DNA of 64,000 nucleotides from Cyclobacteriaceae bacterium (lineage in GTDB: Bacteria > Bacteroidota > Bacteroidia > Cytophagales > Cyclobacteriaceae). A model generated the notes under the pieces. That model was not told the DNA's origin. It ran no database searches and saw nothing but the letters and a program-made list of their open reading frames with translations. The stretch's first letter is position 1, and each line of letters starts with the position of its first letter. The stretch spans positions 248,001 through 312,000 of the forward strand of contig JANQKF010000015.1 in assembly GCA_028281285.1 (NCBI GenBank). Direction: 5' to 3'. Of this stretch, positions 26,827 to 36,001 are shown piece by piece. A program made the translations under genes and the position numbers.

Positions 26827-26858
26827 CAAATGTAGTTACTTGTAGAATATTACACAAA
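26827..26858 (-). promoter_or_regulatory. Bacteroidota housekeeping promoter for rpmE2
   Basis: On the minus strand: TTTG (26858-26855), 20 bases, TACATTTG (26834-26827). This matches the TTTG-N19/21-TAnnTTTG consensus and places the start site about 30 bases before the rpmE2 ATG. Confidence 0.75.
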
Positions 26859-26954
26859 TATACCGGTTTTATTATTTGAATAAATTGCCTTATATGCATT
26901 AATTACGCTGAATTGCCTTTTGGTTTCTTATCTTGCATAGGTCCTCCTTTCTAA

Positions 26955-28607
26955 ATGAAAAAACTACTCATTCTTTTGATATTGACGTTTTGGGCCTCTC
27001 CGTCCTTTAGTCAAAGTACTTTTGCTCCCTACAATCGGGACTATTATCATTTAATTGACAGGCTTTCCATAAAATTCGGGGATCGGGTGGGTCCGTTCCA
27101 AAACACCTATAAACCACTCAAGCGTTCATATATCTCTGAAATGCTACTGAAAATCAAGGACTCAGATGCGCAACTTAAAACAAGGGACAAATTTAACCTG
27201 GAGTATTTATTGAATGATAACTGGATCTGGACGAATTCAACTACCAATGAAAACGACCAACCTTGGCTAGGCCTTTTTTACTATAAGAAATCAGATTTTC
27301 TCTACTATGAATCAGATGGTTTCAACCTTCATATAAATCCTGTTATCGACTTTACGATTGGGAAAAATGAGGATATCAACTTATTCACCAATACCCGGGG
27401 AGCAGAAGCTTACGGTAATATTGACAACAAAATTGGATTCTATACTTTTCTTTCAACCACACAATCAAGGTTTCCCGCGTATGTTTTGAGATACGTAAGG
27501 GATCGACTGGCCTTCCCAAATGAAGGGTTTTGGAAAAATGATGGTGAACAAGATTTTGACTTCTTTCACGCACGGGGTTACATCACCTTTAACATTACAA
27601 AAAGTATCGGTGTCCAAGCGGGTTATGACAAGAACTATATTGGAAATGGTTTTCGTTCGCTGATTTTGTCAGACTTTTCGAGCCCTTATTTGTTTCTAAA
27701 GCTCCAAACTCAGGTGGGTAGGTTTCAATACACCAATTTATTTGCACAGCTCACTGAAGACATCATTTTTGCCAATAACATATCTCCCGGTGACGGAGAC
27801 TATCCAACCAAATTCATGGCAATGCATCATCTTGGGGTGAATATTACCGACAATTTTGAGTTTGGCGTTTTCGAAACAGTAATTTTAACTGATGCGGACA
27901 TCAACTTCTTCAATCCATTAATTTTCTATCGTGCAATTGAACAACAGAGAGGCAGTCCGGGCAATACTCTATTGGGGTTTGACTTCAAATGGAATGTGAA
28001 GAACAAATACTCTTTTTATGGCCAATTCGTACTTGATGAATTCTTAATAGACGCACTTAGGTCTGGAGACGGAGATTGGAGGAACAAGTTCGGCATTCAG
28101 TTTGGAGCTAAATACATTGATGTCTTGGATATTAGCACATTAGATCTCCAAGTCGAGTACAATCTGGCCAGACCCTACTTTTACGCTTCAGATGATCCCC
28201 GCCTGAGTTACACCAACTATCGAAACCCTCTCGCACATCCCCTTGGAGCAAATTTCAAAGAATTGGTCGTTGTTGGCAGATATCAACCAGTCAATAAGCT
28301 TACACTGACCGGAAAACTAATCAGGAGCCAATACGGCCAGGACCAAAATGGAATGAACTATGGTGGGAATCTACTGCTTAGTACCGATGACAGAATAGGC
28401 AACACAGGTAATAGTATCGGACAAGGATTACGGACAACCAACACCTATGTTGAATTGACTGGGTCCTATATGCTAAAACATAATCTCTTTATCGACTTTA
28501 GAAACGTTGTAAGAAGTATTAGAAGTGACATCAATTCCGGAAATGGTAATCTTATCACCTCATTATCCATTCGTTGGAATATGCCAAGAAGAGAACATGA
28601 ATTCTAA
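26955..28607 (+). CDS. Outer-membrane beta-barrel protein, Wzi/RemB-like
   Basis: 550 residues with signal peptide MKKLLILLILTFWASPSFSQ. The mature protein is rich in aromatic-ended beta strands (YTFLSTTQSRFPAYVLRYVRDR, FQYTNLFAQLTED, YSFYGQFVLDEF, HNLFIDFRNVVRSIRS), as in outer-membrane barrels. The early part (YHLIDRLSIKFGD, KPLKRSYISEMLLKI) matches the layout of the Wzi capsule-assembly/RemB gliding-motility family in Bacteroidota. I cannot tell capsule anchoring from motility. The MsbA-like exporter follows 49 bases downstream. Confidence 0.7.
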   Translation: MKKLLILLILTFWASPSFSQSTFAPYNRDYYHLIDRLSIKFGDRVGPFQNTYKPLKRSYISEMLLKIKDSDAQLKTRDKFNLEYLLNDNWIWTNSTTNENDQPWLGLFYYKKSDFLYYESDGFNLHINPVIDFTIGKNEDINLFTNTRGAEAYGNIDNKIGFYTFLSTTQSRFPAYVLRYVRDRLAFPNEGFWKNDGEQDFDFFHARGYITFNITKSIGVQAGYDKNYIGNGFRSLILSDFSSPYLFLKLQTQVGRFQYTNLFAQLTEDIIFANNISPGDGDYPTKFMAMHHLGVNITDNFEFGVFETVILTDADINFFNPLIFYRAIEQQRGSPGNTLLGFDFKWNVKNKYSFYGQFVLDEFLIDALRSGDGDWRNKFGIQFGAKYIDVLDISTLDLQVEYNLARPYFYASDDPRLSYTNYRNPLAHPLGANFKELVVVGRYQPVNKLTLTGKLIRSQYGQDQNGMNYGGNLLLSTDDRIGNTGNSIGQGLRTTNTYVELTGSYMLKHNLFIDFRNVVRSIRSDINSGNGNLITSLSIRWNMPRREHEF

Positions 28608-28655
28608 AAGTCCGTTTCTGAATATTATGCCTAACTTGCGGCTGTTATTTAATTT

Positions 28656-30488
28656 ATGAAGACATTCTGGAGAATTCTGGCCTACGCCAAGCCTTACTAC
28701 AGGCACTTTCCATTATATGCGATTCTTGCCCTACTAGCGATCATTTTTTCGGTAGTTAACCTGGTTCTTCTGGGCCCTTTATTTGATGTGATTTTTGAGC
28801 AAATAGACCCTGAAGAACTTGCAAAAAGAGCCGAAGCAATCCCCTTCAGCTTTAATCTTGACTATTTGAATAGCATCTTTTATGGGAAATTACTTGATGT
28901 TCAAACCACTTATGGCAAGGCCAGTACATTGATCTATGTCAGCATTATCATAGGTATTTCAGCACTCCTTTCGAACCTATTCACTTATACCTCCAATATC
29001 ATTATGGGCATAGTAAGGGCGAATGTGATCCAAGGGGTCAGAAATGAGGTCTTTCATAATACGACCGGCCTACATTTAGGCTTCTTTTCTGGTGAAAGAA
29101 AGGGAGATATCATGTCCCGCATGACTAATGATATCCAGGAAATTGAGGTGACTGTGGTGAGCGGCATAAAGGTGCTATTCCGAGAACCTGCCACGGTCAT
29201 TGTTTACCTGGGTATCCTCTTCATACAATCAGTTTCATTGACTCTTTTCACCTTAGTATTCTTCGCGGTGATGGGTTTTATTATTTCTGAAATAGTTAAA
29301 CGTCTAAAGAGAAAAGCCGTTCAAAGTCAAGAATCATTGGGCAGAATTCTGAATACTCTGGATGAAGTCTTTTCCGGAATGCGTATTATCAAAGCTTTTA
29401 ATGCCAAGAAATATGTCAATGATCATTTCAGTAATGAGACTTCTGTTTATCGTAAGGTCAATATTTCGATGGCACGTAAGAATGAGCTAGCCTCTCCGGT
29501 GTCTCAGTTCTTAGGTATTCTGGTAGTCTCTACCCTGCTCGTCTATGGGGGCACACTTGTGCTACAAAATGAATCAGAACTATCAGCGTCTGGTCTGTTC
29601 GTTTATATTGCCGTATTTAGTCAGATCATTAATCCGGTAAAGAGCCTCTCACAATCCGTGAGTAATATTCAACGAGGTATCGTTTCTGCCGACCGGGTGT
29701 TCAGGCTTATTGATGAGCAACCTAAAATCGTCAACGCTTCGAACCCAATAATCAAAGACGATTTCGTAAAATCAATCGAATTTCAAAATGTAGGCTTTTC
29801 CTACGAGAAAGAACCAGTACTTACAGATATCAATGTTAACATCGAAAAGGGTAAGACATTAGCCCTGGTCGGGCCCTCAGGAGGAGGAAAGTCTACCTTG
29901 GTCGATCTAATTCCAAGATTCTATGACCCTTCAGAAGGTCAAATAACCTTGGATGGAGTACCAATCAAAGAAATTGAACTGGATTCTCTCCGCGCCCTAC
30001 TTGGTATCGTAACTCAAGAGTCTATCCTCTTTAATGATACTGTATTCAAGAATATCGCCTTTGCCATGCCCAATGCCAAAGAGGAAGATGTGATTCAAGC
30101 GGCTAAAATTGCCAATGCTCATGACTTCATCATGGAACTGGAAAATGGTTATGAAACCAATATAGGAGAAAGAGGCTCCAAACTTTCAGGTGGTCAAAGG
30201 CAGCGGCTAAGTATTGCCAGGGCGGTGATGAAAAACCCTCCCATTCTGATTCTTGATGAAGCAACATCAGCCCTGGATTCAGAATCAGAAAAGCTGGTGC
30301 AAGAAGCCATCACTAACCTGATGAAGAATAGAACATCCATTGTAATTGCGCACAGGTTGAGTACAATACAGCATGCAGATGAGATTTTAGTAATTCAAAA
30401 GGGTAAAATAGTAGAGAGGGGTACACATGCGGATTTATTGGCCACAGAGGGTGTTTACACGAAATTAATCGCAATGCAAACAGTGTAG
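28656..30488 (+). CDS. ABC exporter, MsbA-like (fused TMD-NBD)
   Basis: 610 residues: six TM helices in about 1-330 (WRILAYAKPYYRHFPLYAILALLAIIFSVVNL...) followed by an ATPase with Walker A GPSGGGKSTLVDLIPR, Q-loop VTQESILFND, signature LSGGQRQRLSIARAV, Walker B ILILDEATSALD and H-loop IVIAHRLST. It works as a homodimer exporting lipid or lipid-linked substrates; MsbA moves lipid A-core across the inner membrane. A long periplasmic loop occurs between TM1 and TM2. gmhA follows. Confidence 0.93.
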   Translation: MKTFWRILAYAKPYYRHFPLYAILALLAIIFSVVNLVLLGPLFDVIFEQIDPEELAKRAEAIPFSFNLDYLNSIFYGKLLDVQTTYGKASTLIYVSIIIGISALLSNLFTYTSNIIMGIVRANVIQGVRNEVFHNTTGLHLGFFSGERKGDIMSRMTNDIQEIEVTVVSGIKVLFREPATVIVYLGILFIQSVSLTLFTLVFFAVMGFIISEIVKRLKRKAVQSQESLGRILNTLDEVFSGMRIIKAFNAKKYVNDHFSNETSVYRKVNISMARKNELASPVSQFLGILVVSTLLVYGGTLVLQNESELSASGLFVYIAVFSQIINPVKSLSQSVSNIQRGIVSADRVFRLIDEQPKIVNASNPIIKDDFVKSIEFQNVGFSYEKEPVLTDINVNIEKGKTLALVGPSGGGKSTLVDLIPRFYDPSEGQITLDGVPIKEIELDSLRALLGIVTQESILFNDTVFKNIAFAMPNAKEEDVIQAAKIANAHDFIMELENGYETNIGERGSKLSGGQRQRLSIARAVMKNPPILILDEATSALDSESEKLVQEAITNLMKNRTSIVIAHRLSTIQHADEILVIQKGKIVERGTHADLLATEGVYTKLIAMQTV

Positions 30489-30553
30489 ATTTATTAAATT
30501 CAATATTGATATATTTATAATTTTTTTATTTCTTGACAACTAATCCGCAGCAA

Positions 30554-31141
30554 ATGGACAACCAGCAACTGATCATAGAAGAACTGAAAGAATCTGCCAA
30601 AGTGCTGGAGAATTTTTTGACCAATGAAAACAATCTTAAAGCAATTGATACTGCGGGAGCATTAATGGCAAAAACAATCAATGAAGGGTCTAAGATATTC
30701 TCATGTGGTAACGGGGGCTCTCATTGTGATGCAATGCACTTTGCCGAAGAGTTGACGGGTCGTTACCGGGAAAATCGCAAAGCGCTTCCAGCAATTGCAA
30801 TTTCAGATCCGAGCCATATTTCATGTACTGCTAATGACTTTGGTTATGACTTCATTTTTTCCCGATTCATTGAAGGGTTGGGAAAAAAGGGAGATTGTCT
30901 TCTCGCAATAAGCACCAGTGGTAACTCAAAGAACGTTCTACGTGCAGCTGAAATGGCCAAGCAAAAGAATATGTCAGTTGTAGCCTTAACCGGACAGAAT
31001 GGAGGTGAACTTGCGGATATGGCTGATGTTGAAATTCGAGTCCCGCATATTGGCTATGCTGATAGAATTCAGGAAATTCATATCAAAGTCATTCACATCC
31101 TGATCAATCTTATCGAAAAACAAAGCATTAATGCTGGCTAA
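30554..31141 (+). CDS. gmhA: Sedoheptulose-7-phosphate isomerase (phosphoheptose isomerase)
   Basis: 195 residues from the ATG at 30554 ([21 protein letters not shown]); an upstream in-frame TTG at 30533 is less likely because the E. coli enzyme (192 residues) aligns from here. The SIS domain carries [14 protein letters not shown] and [21 protein letters not shown] and [19 protein letters not shown] (catalytic Glu/His). It converts sedoheptulose-7-phosphate to D-glycero-manno-heptose-7-phosphate for ADP-heptose. The similarity to the gammaproteobacterial protein is striking. The stop overlaps the comM-like start. Confidence 0.96.
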   Translation: MDNQQLIIEELKESAKVLENFLTNENNLKAIDTAGALMAKTINEGSKIFSCGNGGSHCDAMHFAEELTGRYRENRKALPAIAISDPSHISCTANDFGYDFIFSRFIEGLGKKGDCLLAISTSGNSKNVLRAAEMAKQKNMSVVALTGQNGGELADMADVEIRVPHIGYADRIQEIHIKVIHILINLIEKQSINAG

Positions 31142-32666
31142 GGGCTTCGGAAGTGCAGTTTACGGGGTTGAAGCCCAGATCATCACTATAGAAGTCAATG
31201 TAGGTCAAGGTACTAAGTTCTTTATGAGTGGACTACCCGATAGTGCTGTTAAGGAAAGTGAACATCGCGTGGAATCCGCCATCAAACAGTTTCAATACCG
31301 AATGCCTAGACAGAAAGTGGTTGTAAACCTGGCACCCGCGGATATTCGAAAAGAAGGATCGGCCTATGACCTGCCCATAGGGCTCTGTATTCTTAAAGCT
31401 TCCGGACAAATCGATACGGACCTGCTGGAAAAGTATGTGATTATGGGAGAGCTTGCACTTGATGGTAACCTAAGACCTATTAAGGGTGTACTTCCTATCG
31501 CTATTGAAGCCAGAAACAGGGGCTATAAAGGGTTTATTCTACCTCAGGAGAATGCCAGTGAAGCTGCGATTGTCAATGACTTAGAGGTAATAGGAGTGGG
31601 CAACTTGATCGAAGCCATTGAGTTCCTTGAGGGTAAAAAAGAAATCGCCCCAATGGAGTACGATACACGAGATCGTTTCTATCATGATCTCAATAATTAT
31701 GAAGCTGACTTTGCGAATGTCCAGGGCCAGGAAAATATTAAACGAGCCTTAGAGATCGCTGCGGCAGGTGGTCATAATGTAATTATGATTGGCCCTCCAG
31801 GGGCGGGTAAGACGATGCTTGCCAAAAGACTGCCGTCTATTCTACCCCCGTTAAACCTGCATGAAGCTCTTGAAACTACAAAAATTCACTCGGTCGCGGG
31901 AAAGATGGGCGCCAATGCTGAGCTTATTACAAAGCGGCCGTTCAGATCACCTCACCATACCATTAGTGATGTTGCATTGGTAGGTGGCGGTGGAGTGCCT
32001 CAACCAGGAGAGATCTCGCTTGCTCATAATGGAGTGTTATTCCTTGACGAACTACCCGAGTTTAAACGCACGGTACTTGAGGTTATGCGTCAACCATTAG
32101 AAGAGAGAAGAGTAACAATTTCAAGAGCCAGGGTATCTGTCGACTTTCCTACCAACTTTATGTTAATCGCCAGTATGAACCCGTGCCCTTGTGGATACTA
32201 CAATCACCCCGAAAAAGAGTGTGTATGCGGCTCTGGTCAGGTACAGCGTTATTTAAATAAGATCTCCGGACCATTACTTGATCGAATTGACCTTCATGTA
32301 GAAGTAACCCCAGTTTCATTTGACGAAATGACACAAGATCGCAAGGCGGAGAGCAGTGATGAAATTAGAGAAAGGGTGATCCAGGCACGTACAATCCAGA
32401 GCAACAGACTTAAGTCCCACGGGTTACATTCGAATGCCATGATGCCATCCCAAATGGTAAAGGAAATCTGTCAGATAAATGAAGCGGGCAAAACATTGCT
32501 CAAAACCGCAATGGAACGGTTGGGCCTTTCCGCTCGAGCCTATGATAGAATTCTCAAGGTGAGTCGAACCATTGCTGATCTAGCCTCGAGTGAAGAAATC
32601 AAGATTGAGCATTTGGCCGAAGCCATTCAATATAGGAGTCTCGATAGAGAAGGCTGGGCTGGCTGA
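31131..32666 (+). CDS. YifB/ComM-like AAA+ ATPase (Mg-chelatase fold)
   Basis: 511 residues. The N-terminal Lon-like/ComM domain ([40 protein letters not shown]) is followed by an AAA+ module with Walker [22 protein letters not shown], Walker [28 protein letters not shown], and a cysteine-rich insert [18 protein letters not shown]. The ComM family is a branch-migration helicase in natural transformation, found widely even in non-competent bacteria. The start overlaps the gmhA stop by 11 bases, so they are probably cotranscribed. Confidence 0.92.
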   Translation: MLAKGFGSAVYGVEAQIITIEVNVGQGTKFFMSGLPDSAVKESEHRVESAIKQFQYRMPRQKVVVNLAPADIRKEGSAYDLPIGLCILKASGQIDTDLLEKYVIMGELALDGNLRPIKGVLPIAIEARNRGYKGFILPQENASEAAIVNDLEVIGVGNLIEAIEFLEGKKEIAPMEYDTRDRFYHDLNNYEADFANVQGQENIKRALEIAAAGGHNVIMIGPPGAGKTMLAKRLPSILPPLNLHEALETTKIHSVAGKMGANAELITKRPFRSPHHTISDVALVGGGGVPQPGEISLAHNGVLFLDELPEFKRTVLEVMRQPLEERRVTISRARVSVDFPTNFMLIASMNPCPCGYYNHPEKECVCGSGQVQRYLNKISGPLLDRIDLHVEVTPVSFDEMTQDRKAESSDEIRERVIQARTIQSNRLKSHGLHSNAMMPSQMVKEICQINEAGKTLLKTAMERLGLSARAYDRILKVSRTIADLASSEEIKIEHLAEAIQYRSLDREGWAG

Positions 32667-32706
32667 TATTTGTATCTATTCATTACCTTTTTCGTTAATT
32701 TTATCC

Positions 32707-33684
32707 ATGCTAAAGCACCTAAACTTTTTCTTCTTTATTTCACTCATTGCTACTTCTTCGTTAACTGCTCAGGTAGATCGCGTGCAAATCAGCACATTCA
32801 TTCAGAACTTTTCAAAAAAGCACGATATCCCTACAGAAGAGGTCAAGGCCATTCTAGACCAAGCCGTTTTCCAAGATGAGATTATAGAAAAGATCAGCAG
32901 ACCTGCCGAAGGCACTATGACTTGGGGACGATATCGCAAAATCTTTATAACTGATGAAAGGGCAGAAGCCGGAGTCAATTTCTGGAATGAGAACAGAGAA
33001 ACTCTGGAGAAGGTGAGTACCGATACAGGTGTCCCAGTGGAGGTGATTCTTGGGATAATTGGTGTTGAGACATACTTTGGGAAAATCAAAGGAAGCTATA
33101 ATGTGCTGGACGCGCTTTACACCTTAGGTTTTGGTTATCCGAAAAGAGGGAAGTTCTTTCGTTCTGAATTGGATCACTTTTTGGTCATGGCCAGGGAAGA
33201 AAAATTGGATCCTACCAAAGTAAAAGGATCTTATGCGGGTGCAATGGGATACACCCAATTTATGCCAAGCAGCTATAGAGCCTATGCTAAAAGTTTCGAG
33301 GAAGGAGGAACTCGGGATTTGATGAATTCTCCGGAAGATGCAATTGCGAGTGTGGCTAACTACATCAAAGTTCATCGATGGAAAAAGGGGCAGCCAATCA
33401 CATCTAAGGCTACCTTAACTCGTGAAATAACCGGCCTCAGAAAACAGGCATTGCGCCCTAAGAATAAAGTGGTTGACTATACCAAAATCGGGTTCCGACC
33501 GGAAGAATCATTGAATTCAGATCTGCCTGCAACTATGATCATATTGGATGGCGAGGATGGCAAAGAGCATTGGTTTGGCATGTACAACTTCTACGTTATT
33601 ACACGCTATAACCATAGCAAGCTTTATGCTATGGCAGTTTATCAGCTGGGTGAGTTAATTAAGGAGAAAAAAGAAGGGCAATAG
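32707..33684 (+). CDS. Lytic murein transglycosylase B-like (MltB)
   Basis: About 325 residues from the ATG at 32707 (MLKHLNFFFFISLIATSSLTAQ, a signal peptide). The frame back to 32590 overlaps the comM-like gene and is rejected. SLT-type motifs: GIIGVETYFGKIKGSYNVLDALYTLGF with the catalytic Glu in GVETYFG, GSYAGAMGYTQFMPSSYRAYA and a C-terminal YNFYVITRYNHSKLYAMAVYQL. It cleaves peptidoglycan glycan strands to 1,6-anhydro ends, in the periplasm. Confidence 0.92.
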   Translation: MLKHLNFFFFISLIATSSLTAQVDRVQISTFIQNFSKKHDIPTEEVKAILDQAVFQDEIIEKISRPAEGTMTWGRYRKIFITDERAEAGVNFWNENRETLEKVSTDTGVPVEVILGIIGVETYFGKIKGSYNVLDALYTLGFGYPKRGKFFRSELDHFLVMAREEKLDPTKVKGSYAGAMGYTQFMPSSYRAYAKSFEEGGTRDLMNSPEDAIASVANYIKVHRWKKGQPITSKATLTREITGLRKQALRPKNKVVDYTKIGFRPEESLNSDLPATMIILDGEDGKEHWFGMYNFYVITRYNHSKLYAMAVYQLGELIKEKKEGQ

Positions 33685-33686
33685 AA

Positions 33687-33708
33687 ACCCCTCACCGAAG
33701 CAAGGGGT
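33687..33708. terminator. Weak hairpin between mltB-like gene and module B
   Basis: ACCCCT (33687-33692) and AGGGGT (33703-33708) form a 6-bp stem between convergent stop codons at 33684 and 33737. The T-run is poor on both strands (TTTCTATT on minus), so efficiency is uncertain. Confidence 0.4.
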
Positions 33709-33736
33709 CTACACTCATCCAAATCTCAGTCAAAAA

Positions 33737-34090
33737 CTAATCTTGTTTTTCCAATTCCTTCTTGTGGAGTATATAGGCTCCGATAAAACCAATACCCACG
33801 AAGAAGAAAATACTAATGAAATAAGGGGCCTCATCGTGCCGTCTAAAAGAATCCATCGATTCGTTTATCCAATATCCCACTCCTATTCCAAGAGCAATAC
33901 TGATGAAGAGTATCCCCAATAGCATTGCAAAGAAATAAGGCTTTTTACGTGTCCCCGTCTGAAATAGCTTGGCATCCGCCCCATTTTCGATCAAAGACAT
34001 TCTTTCTTTATGTCTTGATTGAAGATAATAGTAGATTATTCCGAATACACTGGCAAATAGTGCTATAAATACAAAAACCGCTTCGTCCAT
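33737..34090 (-). CDS. DUF6249-like two-TM membrane protein (module B)
   Basis: 117 residues, paralogous to the protein at 11844. The order is TM1 (VFVFIALFASVFGIIYYYL), juxtamembrane SRHKERMSLIENGADAKLF, then hydrophobic segments (FFAMLLGILFISIALGIGVGYW and FISIFFFVGIGFIGAYIL). The RHKE/R-M-IE-G motif and the final IGIG helix match the module A protein. It is divergent from the module B sigma factor, as in module A. A TGTAACC-type element lies 35-60 bases upstream on the minus strand. Function unknown. Confidence 0.75.
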   Translation of the reverse strand: MDEAVFVFIALFASVFGIIYYYLQSRHKERMSLIENGADAKLFQTGTRKKPYFFAMLLGILFISIALGIGVGYWINESMDSFRRHDEAPYFISIFFFVGIGFIGAYILHKKELEKQD

Positions 34091-34122
34091 TTTAATTCAA
34101 TTGTTTGTGTTGTACCCGTTTT

Positions 34123-34149
34123 GACCTCCTGATGAGAAAATAGGTTACA
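34123..34149 (-). promoter_or_regulatory. Putative ECF promoter for DUF6249-like gene, module B
   Basis: On the minus strand: TGTAACC (34149-34143), 17 bases, GTC (34125-34123). The ATG is 33 bases downstream at 34090, comparable to the 30-base spacing in module A. Confidence 0.5.
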
Positions 34150-34178
34150 CATGAAATTCCTAAATTTAATCTGTAACC
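34143..34178. repeat. Inverted pair of TGTAACC elements, module B
   Basis: GGTTACA (34143-34149) and TGTAACC (34172-34178) are inverted copies; the match extends one base further outward to A..T. They are 22 bases apart. This is the counterpart of the 12-bp inverted repeat at 11756-11796, but with shorter arms. Confidence 0.75.
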
Positions 34179-34198
34179 TGAAATCATACTATATAGTC
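34172..34198 (+). promoter_or_regulatory. Putative ECF promoter for sigma gene, module B
   Basis: TGTAACC (34172-34178), 17 bases, GTC (34196-34198), then the sigma ATG at 34210. The short leader matches the module A sigma promoter. Confidence 0.55.
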
Positions 34199-34209
34199 CA
34201 AGAGAGAAA

Positions 34210-34800
34210 ATGAAGGCTCAGAATGAGGATTATGCCATGGATTTGATTATCGCCAAAGTAAAAGAGGGCGATCTATCCGCATTTAATGTTCTCATTGAAG
34301 AATACAAATCAATGGCCTTCACACTTGCATTCAAATTGATGAAATCGAGGGAGGACGCTGAGGAGGTTGCTCAAGATGCATTTTTAAAAGCTTATAAGAA
34401 CATCAAAAAGTTCGAAGGTAAGTCAAAGTTCTCCACTTGGCTTTATACCATCGTTTATAATACTGCCCTCACTCGGCTTAGAAAAAAACAGCTCCCTATT
34501 GACAACACCGATTTTGGCATCCAGGAAAACCTGATGCATTATAGTGAATCTGGCAATGAGTGGAGAAAACTTCAGCGTGATGAAAGGAGTTCATACATAC
34601 AAAGTGCTCTAGGCCAATTGAGAGATGAGGACAACATCGTAATCACATTGTTTTATCTCAATGAGAACAGTCTACAGGAAATCTGTGAAATCACAGGTTG
34701 GGAATTATCTAACGTAAAAGTTAGATTGCATAGAGCTCGAAAAAGGCTTTTGAAAGAATTGGAACATTTGTTAGATCATGAGGTAAGGTCGTTGCTATGA
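34210..34800 (+). CDS. ECF RNA polymerase sigma factor (module B)
   Basis: A 196-residue ECF sigma factor. Region 2: YKSMAFTLAFKLMKSREDAEEVAQDAFLKAYKNIKKFEG and FSTWLYTIVYNTALTRLRKK. Region 4: VITLFYLNENSLQEICEITGWELSNVKVRLHRARKRLLKEL. Region 4 resembles that of the factor at 11159, in line with the shared TGTAACC promoter element. The 3' end overlaps the presumed anti-sigma start by 4 bases, so translation is likely coupled. Confidence 0.93.
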   Translation: MKAQNEDYAMDLIIAKVKEGDLSAFNVLIEEYKSMAFTLAFKLMKSREDAEEVAQDAFLKAYKNIKKFEGKSKFSTWLYTIVYNTALTRLRKKQLPIDNTDFGIQENLMHYSESGNEWRKLQRDERSSYIQSALGQLRDEDNIVITLFYLNENSLQEICEITGWELSNVKVRLHRARKRLLKELEHLLDHEVRSLL

Positions 34801-35177
34801 AAGGATTTGATTTATCAGACAAAGAATTAAAGTCGCTTCTCCAAAATGATGGAATGGAAGAGCCTTCTATGGGCTTTAATCAAAACGTTTTAAGTAAAAT
34901 TGAGGCTTATGAGAAAAAGAAGGCTCAGCCTATACGCGCTCCAAAATGGTTAATATTCTCATTGCTCTTACTTTTCATTACACCAGCAATTTACATTTTG
35001 GCGAAAAACGGCTTTTCCCTTCTAAACGGGTTGGAGACTACTCAATTTCTATCTTTTGACTTCAATTTGGGGATTAGTTCCACTTTTGTCTGGATCTCGG
35101 TTCTTGCGGTAGGAATGATCTGGACTGCCGTTTTTTTCGATCGTTTTTTACTCAAAAGGTCGGTTAACCATCGTTAA
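34797..35177 (+). CDS. Presumed anti-sigma membrane protein of ECF module B
   Basis: 126 residues. A charged N-terminus (DKELKSLLQNDGMEEPSMGFNQNVLSKIEAYEKKK) precedes two TM helices (WLIFSLLLLFITPAIYIL and FVWISVLAVGMIWTAVFF). There is no zinc-binding HxxxCxxC. The layout and the EPSM-x-F...V motif match the protein at 10813, so I treat them as paralogs. It overlaps the sigma gene by ATGA. The anti-sigma role is inferred from position and the soluble-then-membrane layout. Confidence 0.6.
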   Translation: MKGFDLSDKELKSLLQNDGMEEPSMGFNQNVLSKIEAYEKKKAQPIRAPKWLIFSLLLLFITPAIYILAKNGFSLLNGLETTQFLSFDFNLGISSTFVWISVLAVGMIWTAVFFDRFLLKRSVNHR

Positions 35178-35239
35178 AAAAAGTTAATTCAGTCTTCTTA
35201 AGCAGGGGGCTTCGTTATCTTCGCGTATTATAAGGTAAA

Positions 35240-36001
35240 ATGCGCATTGTTGTATTCTCTTTGTTTCTATTAGCATTTGGGCACGCTGCAAGTGCTCAAA
35301 ATGAACCTGCCTATCAACTTAGGGGCCGGCTGATGGATGCTGAATACAAGGATCCAGTCAGGTATGCTACTATTCTAGTGGTTAATAAGAACAAGGGAAC
35401 AAATTCTACATCTAAAGGTACTTTCAATATTCCGGTTCAAATAGGAGATACGATTCGTTTCACGTCAATCGGCTATGAGCCTCTGGAGATTTTCATTGAC
35501 GACAATGTTGTCGAATCGCTAGACGAAGAATTGATGCTATTCATGATTCCAAAAATTTATGAGTTGGATTCAGTGGTAGTATTTGAATTGGGTGATGACT
35601 TTTATCTAAGAAGAAAAAAAGGGCAGCCGATTGACATAGTGGGGTTACCAAAACCTCCCGAAAATCCCAAGGACTGGAGCAAACCACAGGTGACCTGGGG
35701 AACAGAATACGGTGGTGGTGTCACTATTTCAGGGCTTCTTAATGTGTTTGATAGAAAGCTTCAAGAGCAAAAGAGGGTAGAAAGGCTCCAAGAAGCAAAA
35801 CAATACCAGGAGACCAGAAGGCAAAAAATTGACTCAAAATTCAATAAAAAGTTCGTCAAAATGATCACCGGAATTGACGACCGGGTAATTGATGAATTCA
35901 TGGAGTTCTGTTCCTTCACAGATAACTTCATCCTGGATTCAACAGAGTATCAATTGACACTTGGTTTATTGGATCGTTATCAAGCCTTTTTAAGGCGATG
36001 A
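35240..36001 (+). CDS. Secreted protein with carboxypeptidase-regulatory-like domain
   Basis: 253 residues with signal peptide MRIVVFSLFLLAFGHAASAQ. Residues about 25-105 are a carboxypeptidase D regulatory-like beta-sandwich (YQLRGRLMDAEYKDPVRYATILVVNKNKGTNSTSKGTFNIPVQIGDTIRFTSIGYEPLEIFI), as in the N-termini of SusC proteins but here without a barrel. The rest is charged and helical (KLQEQKRVERLQEAKQYQETRRQKID). Function unknown. Its 3' end overlaps the convergent tesA-like gene by 12 bases. Confidence 0.7.
   Translation: MRIVVFSLFLLAFGHAASAQNEPAYQLRGRLMDAEYKDPVRYATILVVNKNKGTNSTSKGTFNIPVQIGDTIRFTSIGYEPLEIFIDDNVVESLDEELMLFMIPKIYELDSVVVFELGDDFYLRRKKGQPIDIVGLPKPPENPKDWSKPQVTWGTEYGGGVTISGLLNVFDRKLQEQKRVERLQEAKQYQETRRQKIDSKFNKKFVKMITGIDDRVIDEFMEFCSFTDNFILDSTEYQLTLGLLDRYQAFLRR

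Noticed and set aside
30533-30553. TTG start for gmhA at 30533
   Set aside because: The ATG at 30554 agrees with the N-terminus of known GmhA proteins.
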